From Actinomycetes bacterium (GTDB taxonomy: Bacteria; Actinomycetota; Acidimicrobiia; Spongiisociales; UBA4744), in the NCBI GenBank assembly GCA_024641205.1, contig JAHEDM010000103.1, forward strand, positions 1-7,763: a stretch of 7,763 nt of DNA. The letters run 5' to 3'. This document shows, in pieces, positions 1-6,868 of the stretch (the first letter of the stretch is position 1; each line of letters opens with the position of its first letter). The position numbers and the translations under genes are program-made. The notes under the pieces are model-generated. The model searched no databases. It worked only from the letters and a program-made list of their open reading frames with translations, and was not told the origin of the DNA.

Positions 1-3000
1 AGGAGGTCGGCAACGAGATACCAGCGGCCGGCCGAGGCAGATGGGAACTTGGAGAGCACCGCGCGCCGCCCTGCTCGCCGGGAGCGGGTTCCGGCTAGAA
101 AGGCCCGGAGCGGACCGAGAGAATCGTTGGTCACCTCACCTGCCCAGACGAGATCCCAGAGACTGTCGAGGACTTCGAGAGGATCCCCGCCTTCGGCTGC
201 CGCGTAGAGCTCGGCGAAGAAGCTGGCTCCGCGCTCGAGGAGGTGCCTCCTGAGTCGTTGATGGAGGACGCCTGCCGGCGGCTCGGTATCCGGACGGAGA
301 TAGAGGCGGGGAAGATGGTCGCGGAAGTAGACCGAAACACGGCCATCGCGCGGACCCAAAGCTCCTCGCCCGATCCACACCACCTCACCGGCCACCATCA
401 GTTGGTCGAGCATGGCCTGGTTGTAGGCGAGCCGATCCTCCAACAGGTCACGTTCCAAGACCGACGCAGGCAAGATTGCCCCCTGGAGCCGCCTGAGAGT
501 GTCAACCAAACCGCCTGGTTGGCGAGGCCGGCCGGTGGTTCGCACACCGTGCCAGACGGGCAGAAATCTGGCCAGGGCTGATTGATCGACGGGCTCGATT
601 TCTTTGCGAAGCGCGGCCAGCGACCGCCTCTTGAGCCGGCGCAGCACCCCCGTGTCGACCCACTCCTGGTCCCGGCCACCGGGACGGAACGCCCCCTTGG
701 CGACTCGGCCGGCACCCACCAATGAGGACAGTTGCTGAATCACGATTGCGGTCGGGAGCCCGAAGGCGGACATCACATCGCTCGTGGTAAATGGACCGTG
801 CGTGCGTGCGAAACGGCCGATGAGGTCGCCGAGGGGGTCCGGGACCGGTTCCAGGAAGACAAACGGCACCCCAGGAGGGAGAACGGTCCCCAGCGCATCG
901 CGCAACCGGCCGGCATCCTCAGCGGCGGCCCATTGATTCCGCCCGGCCACTCGAACTCCGATGATGCGACGAGCTGCTTCGAGTTCCTGCACGACCCCGG
1001 CCGCATCATCGTCTCGCGAGCGGGCGGCGATGTCTTCGTTCGACATCGGGCCGAGCCTCCGCAACAGATCATGGATCCCGTCCGGACCGTTGACCTTCCG
1101 ATCCGGGACGAGAGATTGCAGTTCCAGCTCGACGGACTGCACGACATCGGCGGAGAGCAACTCCCGGAGTTCACCTTCGCCGAGTAGTTCGCGAAGCAAC
1201 TCCCGGTCGAGTGTGAGGGCCGCGGCGCGCCGTTCTGCGAGGGGAGCGTCGCCCTCGTAGAGGTAGGCGGCCATGAATTCGAAGAGCAGCGTCGCCGCGA
1301 ACGGGCTGGCCGCGGCGGTATCAACCTCGGCGATCCGGATGCGGCGGGACCGCAGGTCCCGGAGAACCTCGAGGAGAGCCGGCAGGTCGAAATCGTCCTG
1401 GAGGACCTCACGGTAAGTTTCCAGCAGAATCGGGAATGATCCGAAGTCCTTGGCCACTGCCAGCAAGTCGGCAGCCCGCCGGCGTTGCAGCCACAGCGGA
1501 GTTCGGCCGCCCGGCCGCCGCCGGGGAAGCAGGAGGGCCCGGGCGGAAGCTTCCCGGAACCGAGCCGAGAACAGGGCAGATCCGCCCAGGTAGGCAACGA
1601 CCAGATCCTCAACATCGTCCGGATCGAGGGCCAGGTCGCCTGCATCCGGTGGGCGGTCTGCGTCTGGGAAGCGGAAGGCGATCCCGTCGTCGGCCCAGAT
1701 GACGTCGACCTCCTGATCAAATCGTGTTTTCAGCATTTGGGTGAGGGCCATAGCCCACGGGGCGTGCACGCGTGCTCCGAGCGGGGAGAGGAGCACGAGG
1801 CGCCAGTCGCCGATCTCGTCGCGAAAGCGCTGGATGACGATGGTCCTGTCGGTGGGAAGGATGCCGGTGGCAGCCAGTTCCTCGGCGAGATATGCCATCA
1901 GATTCTTGGCGGCCAGCTCGTTGAGCCGGTAGTGGCCCTCCAGTCTCGCTTTCGCTTCTTCGGGTTCGAGGGAGCCGATCTCTCGGACGAAGGCTCCGAG
2001 CGCCTGTCCCGTTTCCAGCGGCCGGCCCATCATGTCCCCATGCCAGAAGGGCATCGTCGCTCCTGGCTCCCCGGGAGCCGGAATCACCTCCACCCGGTCG
2101 TGAGTGATCGCAACGATCTTCCAGGTCGAAGCACCGAGAATGAACGAGTCGCCGGGTCGAGACTCGTAGACCATCTCCTCGTCCAGTTCGCCGACCCGGC
2201 CGCCGTCCGGAAGGTGGACACTGTACAGACCGCGGTCGGGGATGGTGCCCGGGTTGGTAACGGCCAGCATGCGAGCCCCGGCCCGGCCGGTAACCGTGTG
2301 GGCTACCCGGTCCCACACGACCCGCGGACGCAACTCGGAGAACAGGTCGGACGGATAACGTCCGGCCAGCATGTCCAGGACGGCTTCGAATGGGGCGCGT
2401 CCGAGGTCCGCGTATGGGGCCGCGCCTCGCACCAAGCCGTAGAGATCGTCGACCTCCCAGGTGGAATCCGCAACCGTCGCGACCACCTGCTGGGCAAGGA
2501 CGTCGAGGGGATTCCTGGGGATCTTGGTCACTTCGACCATCCGCCGGTACATACGGTCAACAACGACGGTGGCCTGGATCAGGTCGCCGCGGAACTTCGG
2601 GAACACTTTGGCGCGGCTCGGGGCTCCCACCTGATGGCCGGCTCTGCCAACGCGCTGGAGGCCGGTGGCGACGGTGGCGGGTGATTCGACTTGAACGACC
2701 AGATCGACGGCACCCATGTCTATGCCCAGTTCGAGCGAGGACGTGGCTACCACAGCAGCCAGTTCGCCTCTCTTGAGCTGGTCTTCAATCGCGGTCCGCT
2801 GGTCCCGGGAGACAGACCCATGATGGGCGCGAGCCACCTCACGGCCGGCGAGGAGATTTATCTCTGCGCAGATCCGCTCGGCCAGCCTGCGGCTGTTGGC
2901 GAAAACGATCGTCGAGTGGTGCTGCTCGATGAGCTCGAGGAGACTCGGGTAGATCGAGGGCCAGATCCCGGCCCGGCCGGAAGCCTGATACGCAGGCCCC

Positions 3001-3809
3001 TCGGCGGTTTCGCCTGCGGCGATCGGCATCGGGGGCGGGGGAGGGGCAGCCATGTCGTCCACCGTCACCACCAGCTCGACCTCGATCTCCTTGTCGCCCG
3101 CGACGTCGACTATCTCAACCGGCCGGGCCGACCAGGAACCATCCGGTTTGACTTGTCCGCCGCCCAGAAACCGGGCGATGGTCTCGAGCGGCCGCTGGGT
3201 AGCCGAGAGGCCGATTCGTTGCGGTGGTTGGTTGGTGATCCGATCGAGCCGCTCCAACGAGAGAGCCAAGTGGGCTCCTCGTTTCGAGCCCGCCACCGCG
3301 TGGACTTCATCGATGATGACCCATTCGACGGTGGCCAGCACCCGGCGTGCCTGGGACGTGAGCATCAGATAGAGAGATTCAGGCGTGGTGATCAGAATGT
3401 CCGGCGGGTTGCGGAGCATGCGTCTCCGCTCCTCGGCGGGGGTGTCGCCGGTCCGCAGAAATGTGGCAATGTCGGGCAGTTCGCCCAGGTCCAGCCGGGC
3501 GGCCGCGTGGCGAATGCCCATCAGCGGCGACCGGAGGTTGCGGTCGACGTCGTACGCCAGTGCCTTCATGGGGGACACGTAGAGAACCCGGCATCGTTCC
3601 TGCTTGGCCGGCGTCGGGCGATGCAACAGCTGGTCGAGGGTGAACAGAAACGCCGCCAGCGTCTTGCCGGAACCCGTCGGAGCGTGAATCAGCGTGTGAG
3701 TACCGGCAGCGATGACCGGCCAGCCGCGCTCCTGGGCTTCCGTTGGGGATGGGAAAGACGCCTCGAACCAGGCGCGGGTCGCGGGGGAGAAGGTGCCGAG
3801 TACGTTCAC
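1..3809 (-). CDS. lhr: Lhr-type ATP-dependent superfamily 2 helicase, 3'-truncated by the window edge
   Basis: This is a DNA-repair helicase that, in mycobacterial relatives, translocates 3'-5' on single-stranded DNA and unwinds duplexes. The frame is open from GTG at 3809 to base 1 (1269 codons, no stop). GTG is the only usable start: an in-frame TGA lies 15 codons upstream with no other start codon between. Visible motifs: Q-motif (P22, Q26), Walker A APTGSGKT (43-50), motif Ia YVSPMKALAYDVD (77-89), RTGDTP (119-124), DEVH box (167-170), SAT (202-204), IVFANSRRLAER (301-312), SSLELGID (357-364) and QRVGRAGH (385-392). The Lhr-specific part follows: PRNPLDVLAQQ (about 431-441), GARVHAPWA (about 678-686), ARALLLPRRRPGGRTPLW (about 756-773) and SPFAATLLFEF (835-845). 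From about 900 onward lies the C-terminal winged-helix region. Relatives have about 1510-1540 residues, so some 250 are missing. A five-proline run (256-260) sits in the linker between the RecA lobes. The promoter at 3816-3838 suggests damage induction. Confidence 0.97.
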   Translation of the reverse strand, partial: MNVLGTFSPATRAWFEASFPSPTEAQERGWPVIAAGTHTLIHAPTGSGKTLAAFLFTLDQLLHRPTPAKQERCRVLYVSPMKALAYDVDRNLRSPLMGIRHAAARLDLGELPDIATFLRTGDTPAEERRRMLRNPPDILITTPESLYLMLTSQARRVLATVEWVIIDEVHAVAGSKRGAHLALSLERLDRITNQPPQRIGLSATQRPLETIARFLGGGQVKPDGSWSARPVEIVDVAGDKEIEVELVVTVDDMAAPPPPPMPIAAGETAEGPAYQASGRAGIWPSIYPSLLELIEQHHSTIVFANSRRLAERICAEINLLAGREVARAHHGSVSRDQRTAIEDQLKRGELAAVVATSSLELGIDMGAVDLVVQVESPATVATGLQRVGRAGHQVGAPSRAKVFPKFRGDLIQATVVVDRMYRRMVEVTKIPRNPLDVLAQQVVATVADSTWEVDDLYGLVRGAAPYADLGRAPFEAVLDMLAGRYPSDLFSELRPRVVWDRVAHTVTGRAGARMLAVTNPGTIPDRGLYSVHLPDGGRVGELDEEMVYESRPGDSFILGASTWKIVAITHDRVEVIPAPGEPGATMPFWHGDMMGRPLETGQALGAFVREIGSLEPEEAKARLEGHYRLNELAAKNLMAYLAEELAATGILPTDRTIVIQRFRDEIGDWRLVLLSPLGARVHAPWAMALTQMLKTRFDQEVDVIWADDGIAFRFPDADRPPDAGDLALDPDDVEDLVVAYLGGSALFSARFREASARALLLPRRRPGGRTPLWLQRRRAADLLAVAKDFGSFPILLETYREVLQDDFDLPALLEVLRDLRSRRIRIAEVDTAAASPFAATLLFEFMAAYLYEGDAPLAERRAAALTLDRELLRELLGEGELRELLSADVVQSVELELQSLVPDRKVNGPDGIHDLLRRLGPMSNEDIAARSRDDDAAGVVQELEAARRIIGVRVAGRNQWAAAEDAGRLRDALGTVLPPGVPFVFLEPVPDPLGDLIGRFARTHGPFTTSDVMSAFGLPTAIVIQQLSSLVGAGRVAKGAFRPGGRDQEWVDTGVLRRLKRRSLAALRKEIEPVDQSALARFLPVWHGVRTTGRPRQPGGLVDTLRRLQGAILPASVLERDLLEDRLAYNQAMLDQLMVAGEVVWIGRGALGPRDGRVSVYFRDHLPRLYLRPDTEPPAGVLHQRLRRHLLERGASFFAELYAAAEGGDPLEVLDSLWDLVWAGEVTNDSLGPLRAFLAGTRSRRAGRRAVLSKFPSASAGRWYLVADL

Positions 3810-3815
3810 ACAAAC

Positions 3816-3838
3816 AGGGTAGGAGACGCCGCCGACAA
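3816..3838 (-). promoter_or_regulatory. Putative RecA-independent DNA-damage (PafBC-type) promoter of lhr
   Basis: Reading the minus strand, TTGTCGGCG (3838-3830) is followed by exactly 8 nt and then TACCCT (3821-3816). The published actinobacterial consensus for RecA-independent damage promoters is TTGTCRGTG-N8-TANNNT. This site matches 11 of 12 defined positions (C in place of the second-to-last T of the upstream part). The -10 box ends 6 nt before the lhr GTG, so transcription would begin at or next to the start codon and give a leaderless message; no Shine-Dalgarno sequence is present. Known: this motif is the target of the WYL-domain activator PafBC in mycobacteria. Inferred: the same control applies here. 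Confidence 0.7.
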
Positions 3839-3977
3839 AGGCCGTGCCTCAACTATCGGGTTCCCGCCGCCGATACCTGGGGGTTGGTCATCCAGGAGAC
3901 TGCATGGGAACAAACGCGACTGCATTGACTTCATACCGGAGGCAGACCCGCAGATCGCGATCGGTCGGACCGGCCTT

Positions 3978-3999
3978 CGATGGGGTCGACCCCCGATCG
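3978..3999 (-). terminator. GC-rich bulged hairpin downstream of the HD-GYP gene, possible terminator
   Basis: A perfect 12-bp palindrome, GGGGTCGACCCC (3982-3993), is extended by CGAT (3978-3981) pairing with ATCG (3996-3999) around a 2-nt bulge. The hairpin begins about 30 nt after the HD-GYP stop codon, where a terminator would be expected, and lies upstream of the lhr promoter. No run of T follows it on the minus strand, so it would have to be a tail-less terminator or an mRNA 3'-end stabiliser. The palindromic core could instead be a protein-binding site. A second 10-bp palindrome, GATCGCGATC, lies at 3953-3962. The rest of the 219-bp gap (3810-4028) shows no gene or RNA that I can support. 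Confidence 0.35.
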
Positions 4000-4028
4000 T
4001 GCCGCTCTTCGCTTGGAGGGGTGAAACC

Positions 4029-4589
4029 CTAGCCGGCCAACGCCATCTGCCGGACCGTCGCTTCAGTGGCAACCATGGCGTCGACAACGCGAGGATCGAA
4101 TTGGCTGCCGGCACAACGTTGTAGTTCCGTGAGTGCCTGGTCGGGCGAGAGTGGAGGTTGGTAGGGCCGGTCGCTGGTCATGGCATCGTAGGCGTCGGCG
4201 ACCAGGAGGATTCGGGCCAGGTAGGGGATGTCGTCCCCTCGCAGTCCAAACGGGTAACCGCTGCCGTCGAAACGTTCGTGATGTGCGATCACCGTGTCGG
4301 CGATGCCAGCGTGCACGAGTCCGTCGATGATCCGAAAACCTTCGAGCGGGTGCTTGCGCATTTGGACCCATTCGACCGCGGTCAACGGGCCGGGCTTCTG
4401 CACCAGGTGCATATCCACCCGGATCTTGCCGACGTCGTGGAGATGCGCCGCGATGTGCAACCGGCGAGCGTCGTCGCGGTTGACTCCGAGGTACTCGGTG
4501 AGGGGAGCGGCCAGCATCGCCACCCGGGAGCCGTGGCCGGTGAGGTCGGGATCCATCTCATACATCATCTGCATGAACTGATCCAGCAT
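4029..4589 (-). CDS. Single-domain HD-GYP phosphohydrolase (putative cyclic-di-GMP phosphodiesterase)
   Basis: The 186-residue product is almost entirely one HD-GYP domain, a metal-dependent family that hydrolyses cyclic dinucleotides, usually c-di-GMP to GMP or pGpG, in the cytoplasm. Candidate metal ligands are all present: H19 in DPDLTGH, H51-D52 in HLHDVGKI, H80 in KHPLEGF, H103-H104 in AHHERFDGSGYP, and D132 in LLVADAYDAMT. The signature GYP triplet is residues 111-113. There is no N-terminal sensor, receiver or membrane domain, so any input must come from a partner or from expression. The ATG at 4589 is supported by GGAGGG (4602-4597) with a 7-nt spacer, and an in-frame TAG lies 10 codons upstream, so no alternative upstream start exists. 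It is divergent from the nuclease-like gene and separated from lhr by 219 bp, so it is probably monocistronic. Activity on c-di-GMP rather than another substrate is inferred from family only. Confidence 0.95.
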   Translation of the reverse strand: MLDQFMQMMYEMDPDLTGHGSRVAMLAAPLTEYLGVNRDDARRLHIAAHLHDVGKIRVDMHLVQKPGPLTAVEWVQMRKHPLEGFRIIDGLVHAGIADTVIAHHERFDGSGYPFGLRGDDIPYLARILLVADAYDAMTSDRPYQPPLSPDQALTELQRCAGSQFDPRVVDAMVATEATVRQMALAG

Positions 4590-4596
4590 TCGGGTT

Positions 4597-4602
4597 CCCT
4601 CC
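4597..4602 (-). promoter_or_regulatory. Shine-Dalgarno site of the HD-GYP gene
   Basis: GGAGGG on the minus strand lies 7 nt before the ATG at 4589. It is the only strong ribosome binding site I can see in the window and fixes the start of this gene. A TANNNT match, TAGCGT, at 4619-4614 could be its -10 box and would leave a leader of roughly 20 nt containing this site; no convincing -35 accompanies it. Confidence 0.75.
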
Positions 4603-4710
4603 GCCTTGGCGCCACGCTATGTGGTGTCGTGAGCACACAGAGTAGACATGGGAAGGCAAGAAGGGTATGAGGCGTGCGACTCATTTACCCGCAGGCGCCA
4701 GACTGGGGTC

Positions 4711-5337
4711 ATGGACATTGCAGTGAATCTCGTCGAAACGTATCTCAGACTCAACGGTTACCTGACAATAAGTGAATTCGAGATCCAGCGGCGCGGCGAG
4801 AACGGGCTCTACGAGACCGTTACGGATGTCGACATCGTTGGGTTCCGTCTGCCGGGTGATATCTACGCGGCGGACGACCACGAGGATTGCCGGATGCTGC
4901 AGATTTCCGATCCGGCGTTGGAGCTGCGGCCCGACATGATCGATGTGATCCTGGGTGAAGTGAAGCAGGGCGATGCCCAATTCAACCCGGGCATCACCCG
5001 CCACGAGGTCCTCCATTCCGCCCTGCAACGGCTCGAGTGGGCCTACGGTGTTCCGATTATCGGGGTGGTCGAAGCTCTGCAGGAGCACGGTTTGTCGGAA
5101 GTGCCGGCTTGTGCGGGTACCGGGGTGATTCGAACTCGCATGGTGGCCTTTGGGCGAAGCCCGACGACCGACCTCCATACCATCTCGCTGAGCCACATCT
5201 TCAGCACCATGGTCGGCTACTTCCACGATCTCGAAGAGGTCCTGCGGCCGGCCCAATTCAAAGACCCGGCTCCGGCGCTCCTCAAGTTGCTCGTCAAGAC
5301 CGGCTTCGAGATCACCAGGCCGGACGAATCGAAGTGA
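4711..5337 (+). CDS. Uncharacterised protein with a PD-(D/E)XK nuclease-like motif set
   Basis: I do not recognise a named family. The 208-residue product starts MDIAVNLVETYLRLNGY, a helix carrying E9, then has TDVDIVGFR (38-46) with D41, and a strand ending ILGEVKQG (80-87) with E83 and K85. The order E (helix), D, then E-X-K is the core arrangement of the PD-(D/E)XK (restriction-endonuclease-like) fold, so it may cleave nucleic acid or retain the fold without activity. A conserved-looking ALQRLEWAYG segment (104-113) follows. No signal peptide or membrane segment is visible. ATG 4711 was chosen because homology-like sequence starts there; an in-frame ATG at 4648 would add 21 polar, low-complexity residues. 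Neither start has a clear ribosome site. The gene diverges from the HD-GYP gene and converges with the BtpA family gene with only 14 bases between stops. No methyltransferase or specificity gene is adjacent, so a classical restriction system is unlikely here. Confidence 0.85.
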   Translation: MDIAVNLVETYLRLNGYLTISEFEIQRRGENGLYETVTDVDIVGFRLPGDIYAADDHEDCRMLQISDPALELRPDMIDVILGEVKQGDAQFNPGITRHEVLHSALQRLEWAYGVPIIGVVEALQEHGLSEVPACAGTGVIRTRMVAFGRSPTTDLHTISLSHIFSTMVGYFHDLEEVLRPAQFKDPAPALLKLLVKTGFEITRPDESK

Positions 5338-5351
5338 CGGGCTCCAGCTGA

Positions 5352-6128
5352 TCAGAAGCGTGTCGCGGCCTTCACAAACGCCGCCGCCTTGGCCGGATCG
5401 ACCGGTGCGGTGGTCTGGTTGCCGACTTTGATCGACGTCCCCACGATGGCACCGTCGGCATACTCGAGGATCCCACCGATCGTCTCAGCGGATGCACCCG
5501 ATCCGGCTACGAGCCGGGCTCCGGGAACCGCCGCCCGGACCTGGGCGAACTGTTCGAGATCCGCCGGTGCGCCTGTGGCGGTGCCGGATAGAACGAGGGC
5601 ATCGGCACCACCTCGTAGGTACGTATCGGCGGCGACCAGTGTGATGGTCGAGCCGGGCGGGGGAGTGGCGTGTTTCACGAACACGTCTGCGTACACCTCG
5701 ATTTCGGGTCCGACAACCGCTCGCATGCGAGCCAGGTCGGCTGCCCGACCGGTGATCGTGCCTTGATCGGTATACATAGTGCCGCTCAGCACGTTCACGC
5801 GGATGAAGGACGCCCCGCAGGTCGCCGCAACGGCCAGCGCCGCCAGAGCATCGTTGCGGAGGATGTTGACGCCGATAGGGAGCCCGGTCTGCCGACGAAG
5901 CGTGGTCACCACCCGGGCCATGGCGGCCACGGTGATCTTGGGGACATCGTCGGAAAAGAAGGGCGAATCGCCGAAGTTCTCCACCATGATGGCGTCGAAG
6001 CCCGCCTCGGTCAGAACAGTCGTATCTGCGCAGGCGGATTTCAGAACCGCCTCGAAATCGCCATCGAAGTTGGGTGCACCCGGCAGCGGTCCGAGGTGGA
6101 CCATGCCGATGAGCCGGGGTGCCATCAC
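5352..6128 (-). CDS. BtpA/SgcQ family TIM-barrel protein
   Basis: A full-length member (258 residues) of the BtpA family, named after a cyanobacterial protein needed for photosystem I accumulation but widespread in non-photosynthetic bacteria and archaea, where its reaction is unknown. Family landmarks: LIGMVHLGPLPGAP (6-19), VENFGDSPF (49-57), LPIGVNILRNDA (83-94), FIRVNVLSGTMYTDQG (108-123), YADVFVKHA (146-154), DALVLSGTATG (176-186) and, near the C-terminus, VAGSGAS and AIVGTSIK, which resemble TIM-barrel phosphate-binding loops. The start overlaps the preceding gene: GTG at 6128 gives a 4-nt GTGA overlap with its TGA stop, and ATG at 6125 gives a 1-nt TGATG overlap. Either way the two are translationally coupled, and no Shine-Dalgarno site is seen. 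ATG 6125 (257 residues) is equally acceptable. Nothing in the window indicates photosynthesis, so a role in sugar or nucleoside phosphate metabolism is more plausible, but this is speculation. Confidence 0.94.
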   Translation of the reverse strand: MMAPRLIGMVHLGPLPGAPNFDGDFEAVLKSACADTTVLTEAGFDAIMVENFGDSPFFSDDVPKITVAAMARVVTTLRRQTGLPIGVNILRNDALAALAVAATCGASFIRVNVLSGTMYTDQGTITGRAADLARMRAVVGPEIEVYADVFVKHATPPPGSTITLVAADTYLRGGADALVLSGTATGAPADLEQFAQVRAAVPGARLVAGSGASAETIGGILEYADGAIVGTSIKVGNQTTAPVDPAKAAAFVKAATRF

Positions 6129-6862
6129 AAGTAGGCGCGCACGACTTTGAGAGCCATCTCGGCGACTTGCCCCTGGGCCTTCAAAGATGTGTCATCGGCC
6201 GATCGCCTGCGAACGGCCACCCGGCACCAGTCGCCTGCCGTGCCTTTGATGAGCTGATCGGTGTCTGCGGGACCGAAGATGTATTTGGCATAGGCCGGGC
6301 CAATCACCTCAACTCGAACCGGGACCTCATAGGGTTGACCGGCGTCCGCGAAAGCGTGTGGCAGAGTCTTCCAGGCCAGCCAGGCGATGTGCCGCAGTCG
6401 AGGAGTGTCTTCCGGTTCGGCATCCATGGTTGTGTGGATGTCCAAACCGTGCGCCCAGGTCTCCATGAGCCGGGCCGTTGCGAATGTCTTTGCGCTCATC
6501 TCCCCGGCGAACCACGGCACCCGATCCGAGGGCGATTTGCGGGAGAGAGAGTCGACCACCTTGGCGCGCGCTTCGCGCCACCACTCGATCACGTCCTGGG
6601 GTCGCATGGTCCTTCCCGGCAGCAACCCCGCCAGGGTGAATTCCCCAAACGTGTCGTACTGGGAGGCTTCGGCGAGGCGTGAGCCACCCTCTTCGAGAGC
6701 GTTATACGCATATTCCTCTAAAGAGGCTAGATGGCTGACCGTGTCCTGGATGCTCCACCCCGCTGAGGGCGTCTTCTTCTTCCAGTCCCGGATGTTGGTA
6801 CGTTGCAGGAACTGGTCTTGATATTGTTGCTCGGCTACCAGGTCGGAAAGGATCTCGCGCAC
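6125..6862 (-). CDS. TIGR03084 family protein (DinB/maleylpyruvate isomerase-like, putative metal-binding)
   Basis: This 245-residue protein matches, from memory, the actinobacterial TIGR03084 family. It has an N-terminal DinB-like four-helix bundle and a C-terminal domain like that of mycothiol-dependent maleylpyruvate isomerases. The likely metal triad is H44 (in GWSIQDTVSHLA), E134 and H138 (in ATARLMETWAHGLDIH). The C-terminal part includes GTAGDWCRVAVRRRSADDTSL, typical of the family. Relatives using this fold act on or with mycothiol, but the substrate of TIGR03084 members is not known to me. GTG 6862 is preferred because a -10-like TAGCCT ends exactly 6 nt before it, implying a leaderless message; a TTG at 6868 would add two residues but would overlap the predicted transcription start. 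The gene is first in a two-gene unit with the BtpA family gene, whose start overlaps this stop. It lies 71 nt after the LOG gene, with a hairpin between. Confidence 0.93.
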   Translation of the reverse strand: MREILSDLVAEQQYQDQFLQRTNIRDWKKKTPSAGWSIQDTVSHLASLEEYAYNALEEGGSRLAEASQYDTFGEFTLAGLLPGRTMRPQDVIEWWREARAKVVDSLSRKSPSDRVPWFAGEMSAKTFATARLMETWAHGLDIHTTMDAEPEDTPRLRHIAWLAWKTLPHAFADAGQPYEVPVRVEVIGPAYAKYIFGPADTDQLIKGTAGDWCRVAVRRRSADDTSLKAQGQVAEMALKVVRAYL

Positions 6863-6868
6863 GCGCAA

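Noticed and set aside
1485..2684. Long plus-strand open frame (399 codons) opposite lhr
   Set aside because: Its translation shows no family resemblance, while the minus strand encodes consecutive Lhr motifs through the whole stretch. Long antisense frames are expected in GC-rich coding DNA.
773..3852. Several shorter minus-strand open frames (for example 773-1720, 1717-2316, 3379-3852) that could be read as separate small genes
   Set aside because: They are in a different frame from the uninterrupted 1269-codon helicase and their translations are Arg/Ser/Pro-rich noise.
3898..3925. Direct repeat GACTGCAT at 3898-3905 and 3918-3925, 20 bp apart, as a possible operator
   Set aside because: An 8-bp repeat is expected by chance at appreciable frequency in a 219-bp gap, and it lies well upstream of the lhr promoter with no other support.
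2691..4124. Plus-strand open frame (477 codons) running across the lhr start and into the HD-GYP gene
   Set aside because: It lies opposite two strongly supported genes, lacks recognisable domains and crosses the lhr promoter. It is composition-driven.
4681..5256. Minus-strand frame of 191 codons opposite the nuclease-like gene
   Set aside because: No recognisable motif. The plus-strand frame has ordered PD-(D/E)XK-like motifs and natural gene boundaries.
4711..5337. Reading the HD-GYP and nuclease-like genes as a cyclic-nucleotide anti-phage (CBASS-like) system
   Set aside because: No nucleotidyltransferase/cyclase, no HORMA or ubiquitin-like genes, and the nuclease-like protein has no nucleotide-sensor domain visible. 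Divergent adjacency alone is not enough.
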